This document shows positions 36,999 to 45,694 of a stretch of DNA of 64,000 nucleotides, piece by piece (position 1 is the first letter of the stretch; each line of letters begins with the position of its first letter). The DNA is taken from contig NZ_JANAIE010000007.1 in the NCBI RefSeq assembly GCF_029664245.1, positions 62,001 to 126,000 of the forward strand, given 5' to 3'. Position numbers and translations under genes: made by a program. Under the pieces are notes generated by a model, which did not search any database, was not told the DNA's origin, and was given only the letters and a program-made list of their open reading frames with translations. Source of the stretch: Profundicola chukchiensis. Its GTDB lineage: Bacteria; Bacteroidota; Bacteroidia; Flavobacteriales; Weeksellaceae.

Positions 36999-37727
36999 TT
37001 AGAGTCTTTGTCTAATTACCTCATATAGAAATGCACCACAAGCCACAGATACGTTCAGCGATCCGATTTCACCATACATAGGTAACTTAGCTAAATTATC
37101 AGAAATCCTGATTAACTCATTTGAAACTCCGTCATCTTCACTACCCATTACAATGGCTGTCGGTAAACTAAAGTCCATGTCGTAAATGGTGTCGCTTGTT
37201 TTCTCAGATGCACAAGTGATAGAAATTCCCGAAAGTTGTAAAAATTTAATCGTTTCCTTCAATGATTTTACTTTACACACAGGAATTTGATAAAGTGCTC
37301 CCGCCGAAGTTTTTATAGCGTCTTCGTTAACAGAAGCAGAACCTTTCTCTGGAATAATGATAACATCTACACCCGTACACTCTGCGGTTCTAGCGATAGC
37401 TCCAAAATTACGAACATCGCTTACGCGGTCTAAAATTAAAATTAAAGGATTTTTACCTGCTTCGTAAATGCTTGGTAATACATTTTCAATTTTATAAAAA
37501 TCAATTGGCGAAATAAAAGCAAATACACCTTGGTGATTTTTACCTGTTAATCGATTAAGTTTTTGTATTGGAACCTGTTGCATCGGAATTCCGTATTCCG
37601 TGGCTTTATCTAATAATTCATGGTATAGGTCGCCTTGCAATCCTTTCTGAATCATTAATTTATCTATGGTTTTTCCAGCTTCTATAGCTTCTAAAACAGG
37701 TCTAAGACCGAAAATTCTATCCTTCAT
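36999..37727 (-). CDS. rlmB: 23S rRNA (guanosine-2'-O)-methyltransferase RlmB
   Basis: 242 residues with an N-terminal RNA-binding domain (FGLRPVLEAIEAGKTIDKLMIQ) and a SPOUT domain: DRVSDVRNFGAIARTAEC (motif 1), IVMGSEDDGVSNEL (motif 2), GEIGSLNVSVACGAFLYE (motif 3). RlmB modifies G2251 of the peptidyl-transferase loop. It starts 9 bases after folP. Confidence 0.93.
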   Translation of the reverse strand: MKDRIFGLRPVLEAIEAGKTIDKLMIQKGLQGDLYHELLDKATEYGIPMQQVPIQKLNRLTGKNHQGVFAFISPIDFYKIENVLPSIYEAGKNPLILILDRVSDVRNFGAIARTAECTGVDVIIIPEKGSASVNEDAIKTSAGALYQIPVCKVKSLKETIKFLQLSGISITCASEKTSDTIYDMDFSLPTAIVMGSEDDGVSNELIRISDNLAKLPMYGEIGSLNVSVACGAFLYEVIRQRL

Positions 37728-37736
37728 GCGGTAAAA

Positions 37737-38573
37737 TTACAATATTTGTACGGATTGATAGGAATCAAAAATTTTAATACACTCTTTAGCCTCCTTAACA
37801 TCGTGAACACGCAAAATTTTAGCGCCATGTTGCAAAGCCAACATATTGACAGCGGTAGTTCCATTGAGCGCATCTTTTGGGTTTACGCCTAAGGTCTTGC
37901 AAATCATTGATTTTCTAGAGACTCCTGCCAAGATAGGGTAGTCATTAAAGCCTAATAATTCTTGATTTCTTAGTAATTCAAAGTTATGTTCTAAAGATTT
38001 TCCAAATCCATATCCAGGATCTAAAATGATATCATTTATATGCAGCTCTTTTAATGTTTTAATTTTCTCAGCAAAAAATAAATTAATCTCTGTTATGATG
38101 TTATCATAGTGCGGCTCGGCTTGCATATCTTTTGGCATTCCTTGCATGTGCATCAGGATATAGGGAACCTTTAGTTCAGCGACTGTTTTAAACAACTCAT
38201 CATCAATTCTTCCAGCTGAAATATCATTGATGATAGCAGCTCCCATTTCCACACCATGTTGAGCAACTTTGCTGTAAAATGTATCCAATGAAACAATGAG
38301 CTCTGGAAAATTTTTAAGAATTAAATCTAAAAAAGGTTCAACCCTCTGTAATTCTTCGTCAGCGGAAATAACTTCTGATCCTGGTTTCGTGGTTTGTCCG
38401 CCAATATCCAAGATATCCAAACCATCCTCAAGCATTTGCTCAACCGTTTTCAGAATATTGTCTTGGTTTTGGTGTTTACCACCATCAAAGAAAGAGTCGG
38501 GGGTAAGATTAAGAATACCCATCACTTTTGGAGAGCTTAAATCGAGTAATTTACCTTTACAGTTGATAGTCAT
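37737..38573 (-). CDS. folP: Dihydropteroate synthase
   Basis: 278 residues. Signature 1 MGILNLTPDSFFDGG, signature 2 DILDIGGQTTKPGSE, INDISAG, DPGYGFGKS and RVHDVKE at the end. It joins p-aminobenzoate to the pterin in folate synthesis and is the sulfonamide target. First gene of the leftward folP-rlmB unit, divergent from the DUF1599 operon (79 bases between the ATGs). Confidence 0.96.
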   Translation of the reverse strand: MTINCKGKLLDLSSPKVMGILNLTPDSFFDGGKHQNQDNILKTVEQMLEDGLDILDIGGQTTKPGSEVISADEELQRVEPFLDLILKNFPELIVSLDTFYSKVAQHGVEMGAAIINDISAGRIDDELFKTVAELKVPYILMHMQGMPKDMQAEPHYDNIITEINLFFAEKIKTLKELHINDIILDPGYGFGKSLEHNFELLRNQELLGFNDYPILAGVSRKSMICKTLGVNPKDALNGTTAVNMLALQHGAKILRVHDVKEAKECIKIFDSYQSVQIL

Positions 38574-38652
38574 GCGTGGAATCTTGTTTGTTTTATTATT
38601 TTTGTAGATTAATCACTAAAATCGTTACCAAAAACGAGTGCATTGCGAAAAT

Positions 38653-39204
38653 ATGGAAAAAACATTACACCAATATGACGAAGTAATAAAAGAATGTCGA
38701 GAGTTGTTTGCAAATAAATTGCAAGATTATGGAACAGCTTGGAGGATTCTTAGATTATCGTCTGTAACGGATCAAATTTATATTAAGGCCAACCGAATTA
38801 GAAGTATTCAGGAGAATGAAGTTAAGAAAGTTGACGAAGGTGAAAAAAGTGAATTCATTGGTATTCTTAATTACTCTATTATTGCATTGATTCAATTAGA
38901 GTTAGGTGTTGTTGATTCTCCAGATTTAGAAAATGAGAAAGCCTTAGAATTATATGATGTTCAGGCTAAGGAGGCTAGGGATTTAATGGAAAGAAAGAAT
39001 CACGATTATGGTGAGGCTTGGCGTGATATGCGAGTTTCGTCTATTACAGATTTAATTTTACAAAAGATTTTAAGAATAAAGCAAATTGAGGACAACCAAG
39101 GAAAGACTTTGGTTTCAGAAGGTTTAAAGGCAAATTATTTAGATATGTTGAATTATGCTGTCTTTTCTTTAATTCATATTGCAGAACAAGATTCAAATCA
39201 ATAA
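38653..39204 (+). CDS. Tandem DUF1599 protein (nucleotide-modification-associated domain)
   Basis: 183 residues from the ATG at 38653 (MEKTLHQYDEV); a GTG 15 bases upstream is less likely. It has two copies of one domain. Copy 1 (about 8-88) has QDYGTAWRILRLSSVTDQI and LNYSIIALIQLE; copy 2 (about 100-180) has HDYGEAWRDMRVSSITDLI and LNYAVFSLIHIAE. The DYGxAWR...SSxTD block is the DUF1599 hallmark, a family I recall as associated with nucleotide modification, with no proven reaction. It lies 2 bases before the DoxX gene. No signal peptide. Confidence 0.83.
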   Translation: MEKTLHQYDEVIKECRELFANKLQDYGTAWRILRLSSVTDQIYIKANRIRSIQENEVKKVDEGEKSEFIGILNYSIIALIQLELGVVDSPDLENEKALELYDVQAKEARDLMERKNHDYGEAWRDMRVSSITDLILQKILRIKQIEDNQGKTLVSEGLKANYLDMLNYAVFSLIHIAEQDSNQ

Positions 39205-39206
39205 TT

Positions 39207-40328
39207 ATGAAGTATTTAATTTTACTTTTACGTTGGGTAGTAGGTGTGCTATTCATTTTTTCTGGCTTAGTTAAAACCATTGATCCTATTGGGTTCTCTA
39301 TTAAATTAGAAGAGTATTTTTCTGCTTCTGTTTTTAATATGCCTTTTTTAGAAGCATATGCTTTACCCATTGCAACATTCTTCGTGATATTTGAAATTGT
39401 TTTAGGAGTTCTTTTAATCTTGGGAATTTATAGAAAATTCACTTTATGGAGCTTACTAGGTTTGATCATATTCTTCACCTTTTTAACTTTCTATTCGGCG
39501 TACTTTAATAAAGTAACTGACTGTGGATGTTTTGGAGATGCAATTTCGTTAGAGCCTTGGGAATCATTTACTAAGGATGTGATACTTCTAGTTTTAATTT
39601 TAATACTTTGGGCAGGTAGAAAACACATAAAACCAATGTTGGCTAAGCCTCTTGGAAAATATGTTACGGCAGCTGCTTTGATTGCCTCTATATTTATTGC
39701 CTACCAAGGAATCTTCCATTTACCTATTAAAGATTTTAGAGCCTATGCGGTTGGAAATAATATTACCGAAGGAATGAAATCAGCGGAAGAATTAGGCTTA
39801 GAAACCACTCAAATTCAAATGATTTATCATCTTAGAAACAAATTGAATAAACAAAAGGTAAGATTAACCGAGGAGGAATATTTAGGAAATAAAAATTATT
39901 GGTCGGGTGGTACACCTTGGGAAATAGAAAAGACAGAAGATAGAATTGTAAAAAAAGGTTATGAACCACCTATCTCTGATTTTATGATTGATTGCGGTGA
40001 TGAGGGAGATAAAACCGAACATTATCTTGAAGTGGATAAATTAATGTTTGTAGTAACTTCAATTCCGGCAAAAGCATCTGAAAAAGGAACAGATAGAATC
40101 AATGCATTGGTTGATAATTTAAAAGGTAGCGATATAGATGTTTTAAGTTTATCACCTTATGCTATTGAAACTAATGGTGTTCCAAACTGTTTTATGGACC
40201 CAGTGACATTGAAAACCATGATTCGTGCAAATCCTGGAATTTTATTACTTAAAAAGGGAACTGTGGTTGGAAAATATAACTGGAATGATATTCCAAATGC
40301 TGCAGAAGTTCAAAAAATATTGAATTGA
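39207..40328 (+). CDS. DoxX-like membrane protein with C-terminal extracytoplasmic region
   Basis: 373 residues. An N-terminal four-helix DoxX/MauE-type membrane domain (about 1-150) has RWVVGVLFIFSGLVKTIDP and a conserved TDCGCFGD loop between helices, typical of redox-linked members. A further membrane helix lies at about 150-170, followed by a roughly 200-residue soluble part with few cysteines (DCGDE, PNCFMDP). It resembles the BT_3928-type family of Bacteroidota. Function unknown; the CGCFGD loop hints at thiol redox work. It is sandwiched in an operon, overlapping the permease gene by 4 bases. Confidence 0.82.
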   Translation: MKYLILLLRWVVGVLFIFSGLVKTIDPIGFSIKLEEYFSASVFNMPFLEAYALPIATFFVIFEIVLGVLLILGIYRKFTLWSLLGLIIFFTFLTFYSAYFNKVTDCGCFGDAISLEPWESFTKDVILLVLILILWAGRKHIKPMLAKPLGKYVTAAALIASIFIAYQGIFHLPIKDFRAYAVGNNITEGMKSAEELGLETTQIQMIYHLRNKLNKQKVRLTEEEYLGNKNYWSGGTPWEIEKTEDRIVKKGYEPPISDFMIDCGDEGDKTEHYLEVDKLMFVVTSIPAKASEKGTDRINALVDNLKGSDIDVLSLSPYAIETNGVPNCFMDPVTLKTMIRANPGILLLKKGTVVGKYNWNDIPNAAEVQKILN

Positions 40329-41401
40329 TAAATTATATTCTAGGTAGAATCGGTTATGGCTTTCTCACTCTTCTTGGGGTGATTACGGTAATTTTCATTT
40401 TGTTTAATGTCATGCAAGGAGATCCTGCAAGAATGATGTTAGACCAAAATGAAGATCCAGCACAACTAGCTGCTATTCGTAAGTATTTAGGTTTAGATCA
40501 ACCTATCATGACGCAGTATTTCTACTATTTAAATGATTTATCACCTATATCATTACATTCTCAGAATTCGGAGGATTACACTTATTTTAGTGAGAATAAG
40601 CACACCGGAAATAAGCTTTTTTCGGTAGGTGGATATGATTTAGCCTTAAAAGCACCTTATTTAAGAGAGTCATTTCAACAACAAGGGAAACCCGTATTAC
40701 AAATCATAAAAGAAACCTTGCCTAATACCATGTTATTAGCGTTTTTTGCTATTATCATAGCCTTTGTATTAGGGATTGTACTGGGAATTGTTTCAGCTTT
40801 AAATAAAGGAGGTTGGATTGATAAATTCCTATTGGTGATAACTTCTATTGGAATGAGTTTGCCATCATTTTTCTCTGCGATTTTAATGGCTTGGTTTTTT
40901 GCCTATGTCTTAGCAGATTGGACGCATCTGAATATGACCGGAAGTTTATACGAAGTAGATGACTATGGAATCGGAAAGCATTTAACGCTTAAAAATTTAA
41001 TTTTACCTTCATTAACTCTAGGTATTCGTCCATTGGCTGTTATCACACAATTGACAAGAAATTCCTTGTTAGAGATAATGAGCAAAGATTACATTAGAAC
41101 TGCTTTTGCTAAAGGATTGAGTAAACGCCAGGTGATTCAGAGACATGCTCTTAAAAACGCTTTAAACCCAGTAATTACAGCAGCATCAGGTTGGTTTGCT
41201 GGTATGTTAGCAGGAGCTGTATTTGTAGAGTTCATATTCGGCTGGAATGGTTTAGGGAAAGAAATCGTAAATGCTTTAAACACCTTAGATCAGCCGGTAA
41301 TTATGGGCGCTGTATTGGTGATTGCCATTTCATTTATTATTATCAATATTTTGGTGGATATAATATATGGCTTTTTAGACCCGAGAGTAAGAAAATATTA
41401 G
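40325..41401 (+). CDS. OppB/DppB-type ABC transporter permease, orphan
   Basis: 358 residues with six predicted membrane helices. The N-terminal segment GRIGYGFLTLLGVITVIFILF and the cytoplasmic EAA loop (DYIRTAFAKGLSKRQVIQRHALKNAL) are typical of peptide/nickel permeases. A roughly 90-residue extracytoplasmic insert lies between helices 1 and 2. The start is a TTG at 40325 within TTGA, overlapping the DoxX stop by 4 bases. The partner permease (OppC), ATPases and binding protein are not in the window, so they must lie elsewhere. The substrate is unknown. Confidence 0.88.
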   Translation: MINYILGRIGYGFLTLLGVITVIFILFNVMQGDPARMMLDQNEDPAQLAAIRKYLGLDQPIMTQYFYYLNDLSPISLHSQNSEDYTYFSENKHTGNKLFSVGGYDLALKAPYLRESFQQQGKPVLQIIKETLPNTMLLAFFAIIIAFVLGIVLGIVSALNKGGWIDKFLLVITSIGMSLPSFFSAILMAWFFAYVLADWTHLNMTGSLYEVDDYGIGKHLTLKNLILPSLTLGIRPLAVITQLTRNSLLEIMSKDYIRTAFAKGLSKRQVIQRHALKNALNPVITAASGWFAGMLAGAVFVEFIFGWNGLGKEIVNALNTLDQPVIMGAVLVIAISFIIINILVDIIYGFLDPRVRKY

Positions 41402-41417
41402 AGAATATTAGAAATAG

Positions 41418-41448
41418 AAAAAGCCGCAAAATTTGCGGCTTTTTTTAT
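41418..41448. terminator. Bidirectional terminator
   Basis: AAAAGCCGCAAA / TTTGCGGCTTTT stem with T-runs on both strands, between convergent permease and ppa genes. Confidence 0.9.
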
Positions 41449-41474
41449 ATCGGTTGATATTCTAAAATATCATT

Positions 41475-41954
41475 TTATCCTTTGTAACGAGCAAAACAAT
41501 CTTTTACAATTTTGATTGCTTCTTCTTTAGTTCCCCAACCTTGTGTATCAACTTTCTTATCTTCTAAGTCTTTGTACACTCTAAAGAAGTGTTCGATTTC
41601 ACTTAAAAGGTGTGGGTTAAGGTCTTCTAAAGAATTCATTTTATTCCAAACTGGATCACCTAAAGGTACACAAATTACTTTTTCGTCTGGACCTTTTTCA
41701 TCCTCCATGTGGAACACTCCAATTGGTTTAACCTCGATAATACAACCTGGGAAAGTTGGTTCAGTTACTAAAACTAAAACGTCTAACGGGTCATCATCTA
41801 GGGCTAAGGTGTCTGGAATAAATCCATAATCCGCTGGATAGTGCATAGACGAGAAGATGGTTCTATCCAAACGGATTTTACCAGTTTCTTTGTCCATTTC
41901 GTATTTATTTCTACTACCCTTAGGGATTTCTACAATTACATCAAATTTCTCCAT
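41475..41954 (-). CDS. ppa: Inorganic pyrophosphatase (family I)
   Basis: 159 residues. Metal and phosphate-binding residues are in EIPKGSRNKYE, MHYPADYGFIPDT and DDDPLDVLVL (the DxDPxD signature). It hydrolyses pyrophosphate in the cytosol. Lies 11 bases downstream of pdhB; the two are likely cotranscribed. The C-terminal half has EIEHFFRVYKDLEDK as usual. Confidence 0.96.
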   Translation of the reverse strand: MEKFDVIVEIPKGSRNKYEMDKETGKIRLDRTIFSSMHYPADYGFIPDTLALDDDPLDVLVLVTEPTFPGCIIEVKPIGVFHMEDEKGPDEKVICVPLGDPVWNKMNSLEDLNPHLLSEIEHFFRVYKDLEDKKVDTQGWGTKEEAIKIVKDCFARYKG

Positions 41955-41965
41955 GTGAGATTTTA

Positions 41966-42943
41966 TTATTTATACATTACTTTTTTTACTGCTTCTACTA
42001 CTTGGTTAGGAGTAGGGTACCAATTTTTTAATAAAGCTGGTGAATATGGCGCTGGTACATCTGGTGTAGAAATACGCTCAATTGGCGCATCTAAATAATC
42101 AAATGCTTTTTGCTGAACCATATAAGTGATTTCAGATGAAACTGAACCAAATGGCCAAGCTTCTTCTAAAATTACCAAACGATTTGTTTTTCTTACAGAC
42201 TTCAAGATTGTCTCATAATCTAATGGACGAACTGTTCTAATGTCGATAATTTCAACATTAACTCCGTCTTTAGCTAACTCATCAGCTGCTTTATAAGCCT
42301 CTTTTATTACTTTTCCAAAAGAAACGATGGTACAATCTGTTCCTTCTCTCTTAACATCTGCAACTCCAATAGGAATCAAGTATTCGCTATCTGGAATCTC
42401 CATTTTGTCACCATACATTTGCTCAGATTCCATAAAGATGACAGGATCGTTGTCACGAATCGCTGACTTCAATAAACCTTTTGCATCATATGGGTTAGAA
42501 GGTACAACTACTTTTAGTCCCGGACAGTTGGCATACCAGCTCTCAAATGCTTGTGAGTGAGTAGCACCTAATTGTCCAGCAGAAGCTGTTGGTCCTCTAA
42601 ATACGATTGGAATATTCCATTGACCACCCGACATCTGTCTCATTTTTGCCGCGTTGTTGATTACTTGGTCAATTGCAACTAATGAAAAGTTGAAAGTCAT
42701 ATATTCAACAATCGGACGGTTTCCGTTCATGGCAGAACCAATAGCAATTCCAGAAAAACCTAATTCCGAAATAGGCGTGTCAATGACACGCTTAGGTCCA
42801 AATTCATCTAACATTCCTTTAGACGCTTTATAGGCACCATTATATTCAGCAACTTCTTCTCCCATTAAATATATAGATTCATCGCGTCGCATCTCTTCGC
42901 TCATAGCTTCTGCGATCACTTCTCTAAATGTCTTTTCGGTCAT
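41966..42943 (-). CDS. pdhB: Pyruvate dehydrogenase E1 component, beta subunit
   Basis: 325 residues, complete. Transketolase-like pyrimidine domain: EAMSEEMRRDESIYLMGEEV, VIDTPISELGFSGIAIGSA, EYMTFNF; and C-terminal domain with VEIIDIRTVRPLDYET. It forms the alpha2beta2 E1 of the pyruvate dehydrogenase complex with thiamine diphosphate. The alpha subunit and E2/E3 genes are not in the window. A 2-oxoisovalerate E1 beta is a weaker alternative, given the close families. Confidence 0.92.
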   Translation of the reverse strand: MTEKTFREVIAEAMSEEMRRDESIYLMGEEVAEYNGAYKASKGMLDEFGPKRVIDTPISELGFSGIAIGSAMNGNRPIVEYMTFNFSLVAIDQVINNAAKMRQMSGGQWNIPIVFRGPTASAGQLGATHSQAFESWYANCPGLKVVVPSNPYDAKGLLKSAIRDNDPVIFMESEQMYGDKMEIPDSEYLIPIGVADVKREGTDCTIVSFGKVIKEAYKAADELAKDGVNVEIIDIRTVRPLDYETILKSVRKTNRLVILEEAWPFGSVSSEITYMVQQKAFDYLDAPIERISTPDVPAPYSPALLKNWYPTPNQVVEAVKKVMYK

Positions 42944-42962
42944 ATTAAATTTTTAAGATGTA

Positions 42963-42970
42963 CAAAATTA
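42963..42970 (-). promoter_or_regulatory. Possible -7 element of pdhB-ppa
   Basis: TAATTTTG on the minus strand 19 bases before the ATG; a TTTG lies 23 bases further upstream, slightly long. Confidence 0.4.
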
Positions 42971-43042
42971 TTAAAATTTAATGTAAGTAAAGGCAAACTG
43001 AATGAAATTCACACCTTATACATTAATTTTGTGTGTTGGGAA

Positions 43043-44071
43043 TTAGATTTTTAAATCCTTAAATAATTCAATTAAAGCGGGATCACTCGGTCTTGGAGCA
43101 TCTGGATCAATTACCAATCCGTCTGGGCCGATTAAGATAAATCTTGGAATAGATCTAATCTCAAATTCTGTTACAAAGCTAGACTTCCAAGCATTTTCAG
43201 CAAAAATCTGAACACCTTGTAAGTTTTCTTCTTTTACGAATTTTTGCCATTTTTCCTTGTCTTTTGCTTCATCAATCGACATACTTACTACGACAAGATT
43301 TTTGTCCTTATACTGCTCTTCGATTTTCTTTAAAGAAGGAATTTCTCTTTTACAAGGTCCACACCAAGTAGCCCAAACATCAACATAAACATATTTTCCT
43401 GCAAAGTCTTCTAACTTAATAGTTTCTCCGTCTATGCTTTCCATCGCAAAGCTAGGTGACTTAATACCAGTGAACTTTTCTGCAATAGCGATTTTATTAG
43501 CTCTATATTCTCTAAACCCTTCAATGCCCTTTTCAACACCTTCGTCTGACTCTTTCCAAAATGATGGATCTAAATCTTTATATTCAGATTTTAATTTATC
43601 ATAATTGGTTTTAAAATCAGCCATTTTTTGCTCAAAAGCTTCTTCTTCCAAAGCAGCAACCTCTGCACTGAATGTATTTAAATTCAAGTGTAATAACTTA
43701 GTTTCGGCTTGAGTTTTCTTAAGAATTCCTCCCTGACCTGTGAATTTTAAAGCTTTATCAAAATCCTTATAATCGGTAGTTAAATGCAATGATTCATTAT
43801 TCTTTAAGTACATAGCACCATACTCATCACCAATCTTAAAACGATATTTACCTTCTTCTACTTTTAATGTATCACTAAAAGTTCCGTCATCTTTTAATAC
43901 GATAGCTTTTCTATATCCATTAGGAATGAATACAATTACACTATCCATATCTGCAGTAATGTTAGCCACTTCACCTGAGAAAGTCGCATAATTTTTTGGT
44001 TCTTTTTCACATGACGTTAAAATAAACATCGTCGCTAATAAAGCACCTAATGAATTCTTTAAAATTTTCAT
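43043..44071 (-). CDS. TlpA-like thioredoxin-fold lipoprotein
   Basis: 342 residues. Signal with lipobox LTSC (Cys about 21), so probably anchored in a membrane facing the periplasm. An N-terminal beta-rich domain (about 30-120) resembles the DUF4369 region found with such proteins, then a helical linker, then a thioredoxin domain with WATWCGPCKREIPSL (CGPC active site) and RSIPRFILIGPDG (cis-proline). It probably reduces or isomerises periplasmic disulfides, as TlpA/ResA do. It lies 22 bases after tesB; no link to acyl-CoA chemistry is evident. Confidence 0.9.
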   Translation of the reverse strand: MKILKNSLGALLATMFILTSCEKEPKNYATFSGEVANITADMDSVIVFIPNGYRKAIVLKDDGTFSDTLKVEEGKYRFKIGDEYGAMYLKNNESLHLTTDYKDFDKALKFTGQGGILKKTQAETKLLHLNLNTFSAEVAALEEEAFEQKMADFKTNYDKLKSEYKDLDPSFWKESDEGVEKGIEGFREYRANKIAIAEKFTGIKSPSFAMESIDGETIKLEDFAGKYVYVDVWATWCGPCKREIPSLKKIEEQYKDKNLVVVSMSIDEAKDKEKWQKFVKEENLQGVQIFAENAWKSSFVTEFEIRSIPRFILIGPDGLVIDPDAPRPSDPALIELFKDLKI

Positions 44072-44093
44072 TTATTTATATAATTTGAATTAA

Positions 44094-44951
44094 TTAATTT
44101 TTTGGACGCATTAAACCTTCCTGCGACACACTTGCAATTAGTTGACCAGACTCCGAGAAAATATTTCCTCGTGCAAAACCTCTTGCACCCGAAGCGCTTG
44201 GTGATTCAATACTAAACAACATCCACTCGTTGATATCACATTCTCTGAAAAACCACATAGAGTGGTCTAAAGTCGCCATTTGGGTATTACCAAAATGAGC
44301 AATATCAGCATGTGGATGCAACGCAGTGGTCAATATATTATAATCAGAAATATAGGAAAGAATACTTCTGTTAAAAATAGGATCATTTTCCATTTCTCCT
44401 TTTATCTTAAACCAAATACTTTGAAATGGATCTAATTTCTTTCTCTCAACCGGATTAGTAACAACCGTTGGTTTAAATGTAATCGGACGTTCGATGGAAA
44501 AGAATTTCTCAATAGATTTTGGTAAAAAGCCTTTTAACTGTTCATACATCTGATCCCAACTATACAAACCTTCATGATGCGGAACTTTTGGCATTTCTAA
44601 TTGATGATCATAACCATCTTCCATACCTTGAAAGCTCGCTCCCATAAAGAAAATTACTTTATCTTTTTGTTTGGCCTTAACACGTCTAACAGAAAAACTA
44701 CCACCATCGCGAATTGTCTCAACCTCATAATAAACAGGTTCGTTTAAATCACCAGGTAAAATAAAATAACAATGATAAGAATTGCAATATCTTCCCTCTG
44801 GCACAGATTGACTCATTGCATAAATGGCTTGAGCAATAACTTGCCCACCAAAAATAGATGGACTGCCAATGGGTTCATTTCTACCCTTGAAAATATGATC
44901 TTCTAGTTGTTCTAGACGAATTAAATCTACTAATTGTGAAATGTGAGTCAT
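44094..44951 (-). CDS. tesB: Acyl-CoA thioesterase II
   Basis: 285 residues, double hot-dog fold, the usual length for TesB. Family segments include FGGQVIAQAIYAMSQSVPEG, RVKAKQKDKVIFFMGASFQ, LDHSMWFFRECD and the C-terminal ARGFARGNIFSESGQLIAS. It hydrolyses acyl-CoA. A longer frame would begin at a TTG (44978), but that codon overlaps a TATCTTTG promoter element, so the ATG at 44951 is preferred. Confidence 0.9.
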   Translation of the reverse strand: MTHISQLVDLIRLEQLEDHIFKGRNEPIGSPSIFGGQVIAQAIYAMSQSVPEGRYCNSYHCYFILPGDLNEPVYYEVETIRDGGSFSVRRVKAKQKDKVIFFMGASFQGMEDGYDHQLEMPKVPHHEGLYSWDQMYEQLKGFLPKSIEKFFSIERPITFKPTVVTNPVERKKLDPFQSIWFKIKGEMENDPIFNRSILSYISDYNILTTALHPHADIAHFGNTQMATLDHSMWFFRECDINEWMLFSIESPSASGARGFARGNIFSESGQLIASVSQEGLMRPKN

Positions 44952-44975
44952 TGAAATTTTTAAGCAATATTGGTT

Positions 44976-44983
44976 CAAAGATA
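44976..44983 (-). promoter_or_regulatory. -7 element of tesB-tlpA
   Basis: TATCTTTG on the minus strand; 24 bases before the chosen ATG. No good TTG at -33. Confidence 0.45.
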
Positions 44984-45153
44984 ATTCAAACCGATTATTA
45001 TGTCAGTATATAAAAGATTTATTTATTAACCTTATAATTTATAGAAAATTGTAATTGATTTTTAAATTCAAAAAGCTATGCTGTTAAATTTTAATTAAAC
45101 GAACTACTTTGGATTGCTTATTGACTATATACTTAATACAAAATTAAATTATT

Positions 45154-45636
45154 ATGAAAAATCTATTTTTAACAGCAGTGATTTCATTTTCTTTTTTGAA
45201 TGTTGCTTGTGAAAGAAAAGCAGAAAATATTCAAGAGAATGACACTACTTCAGAGCAAGTGCTAGAGGGTGAACAAACTCCAGAGCAATACCAAGGTAGC
45301 ACAGGGGTTGACGACGAAAATAACAACATGGTAGCGAATGAAAATATTGAACTTAAAAAACAAGAATTTAGAGGTTCATTTTCTTCACCAAAAACACAGA
45401 GTTTTACTTTTAATGTTTTAAACGAAGCCAAAGAATATAGTTTTAGACTAGAGTCTTCTAATTCAGGGGTAAAATATTTAGTTAAACAAAAAGACGGAAA
45501 AGTTGTGCAAGAAGCCACTTCAGATACAACCAGAATGTCTTTAAATCCAGGTGAATATGAAGTTGTTGGTTTATTAGACACAGAAGGATCTAACCAAGAA
45601 GCTTCCAAAACAGACTTCGTTATTTATATTGAATGA
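45154..45636 (+). CDS. Small lipoprotein, function unknown
   Basis: 160 residues. Signal with lipobox VAC (Cys about 19), an acidic Gln/Glu/Asn-rich linker (about 20-70), and a beta-rich C-terminal part (about 72-160: RGSFSSPKTQSFTFNVLN, GVKYLVKQKDGK). The last part looks like a small jelly-roll or immunoglobulin-like domain. No enzymatic motif. Single gene between divergent tesB and convergent ung. Confidence 0.75.
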   Translation: MKNLFLTAVISFSFLNVACERKAENIQENDTTSEQVLEGEQTPEQYQGSTGVDDENNNMVANENIELKKQEFRGSFSSPKTQSFTFNVLNEAKEYSFRLESSNSGVKYLVKQKDGKVVQEATSDTTRMSLNPGEYEVVGLLDTEGSNQEASKTDFVIYIE

Positions 45637-45661
45637 TTAAGAAAACCATAAAAACTCATGA

Positions 45662-45694
45662 GAGCCAATTCTTACCAAAGGATTGGCTTTTTTT
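45662..45694 (+). terminator. Terminator of the small lipoprotein gene
   Basis: AGCCAAT / ATTGGCT stem then a run of seven T; it overlaps the 3' end of the convergent ung gene. Confidence 0.8.

Noticed and set aside
44952-44978. Longer tesB start at TTG 44978
   Set aside because: The TTG overlaps a TATCTTTG promoter element and the ATG at 44951 gives the normal family length.
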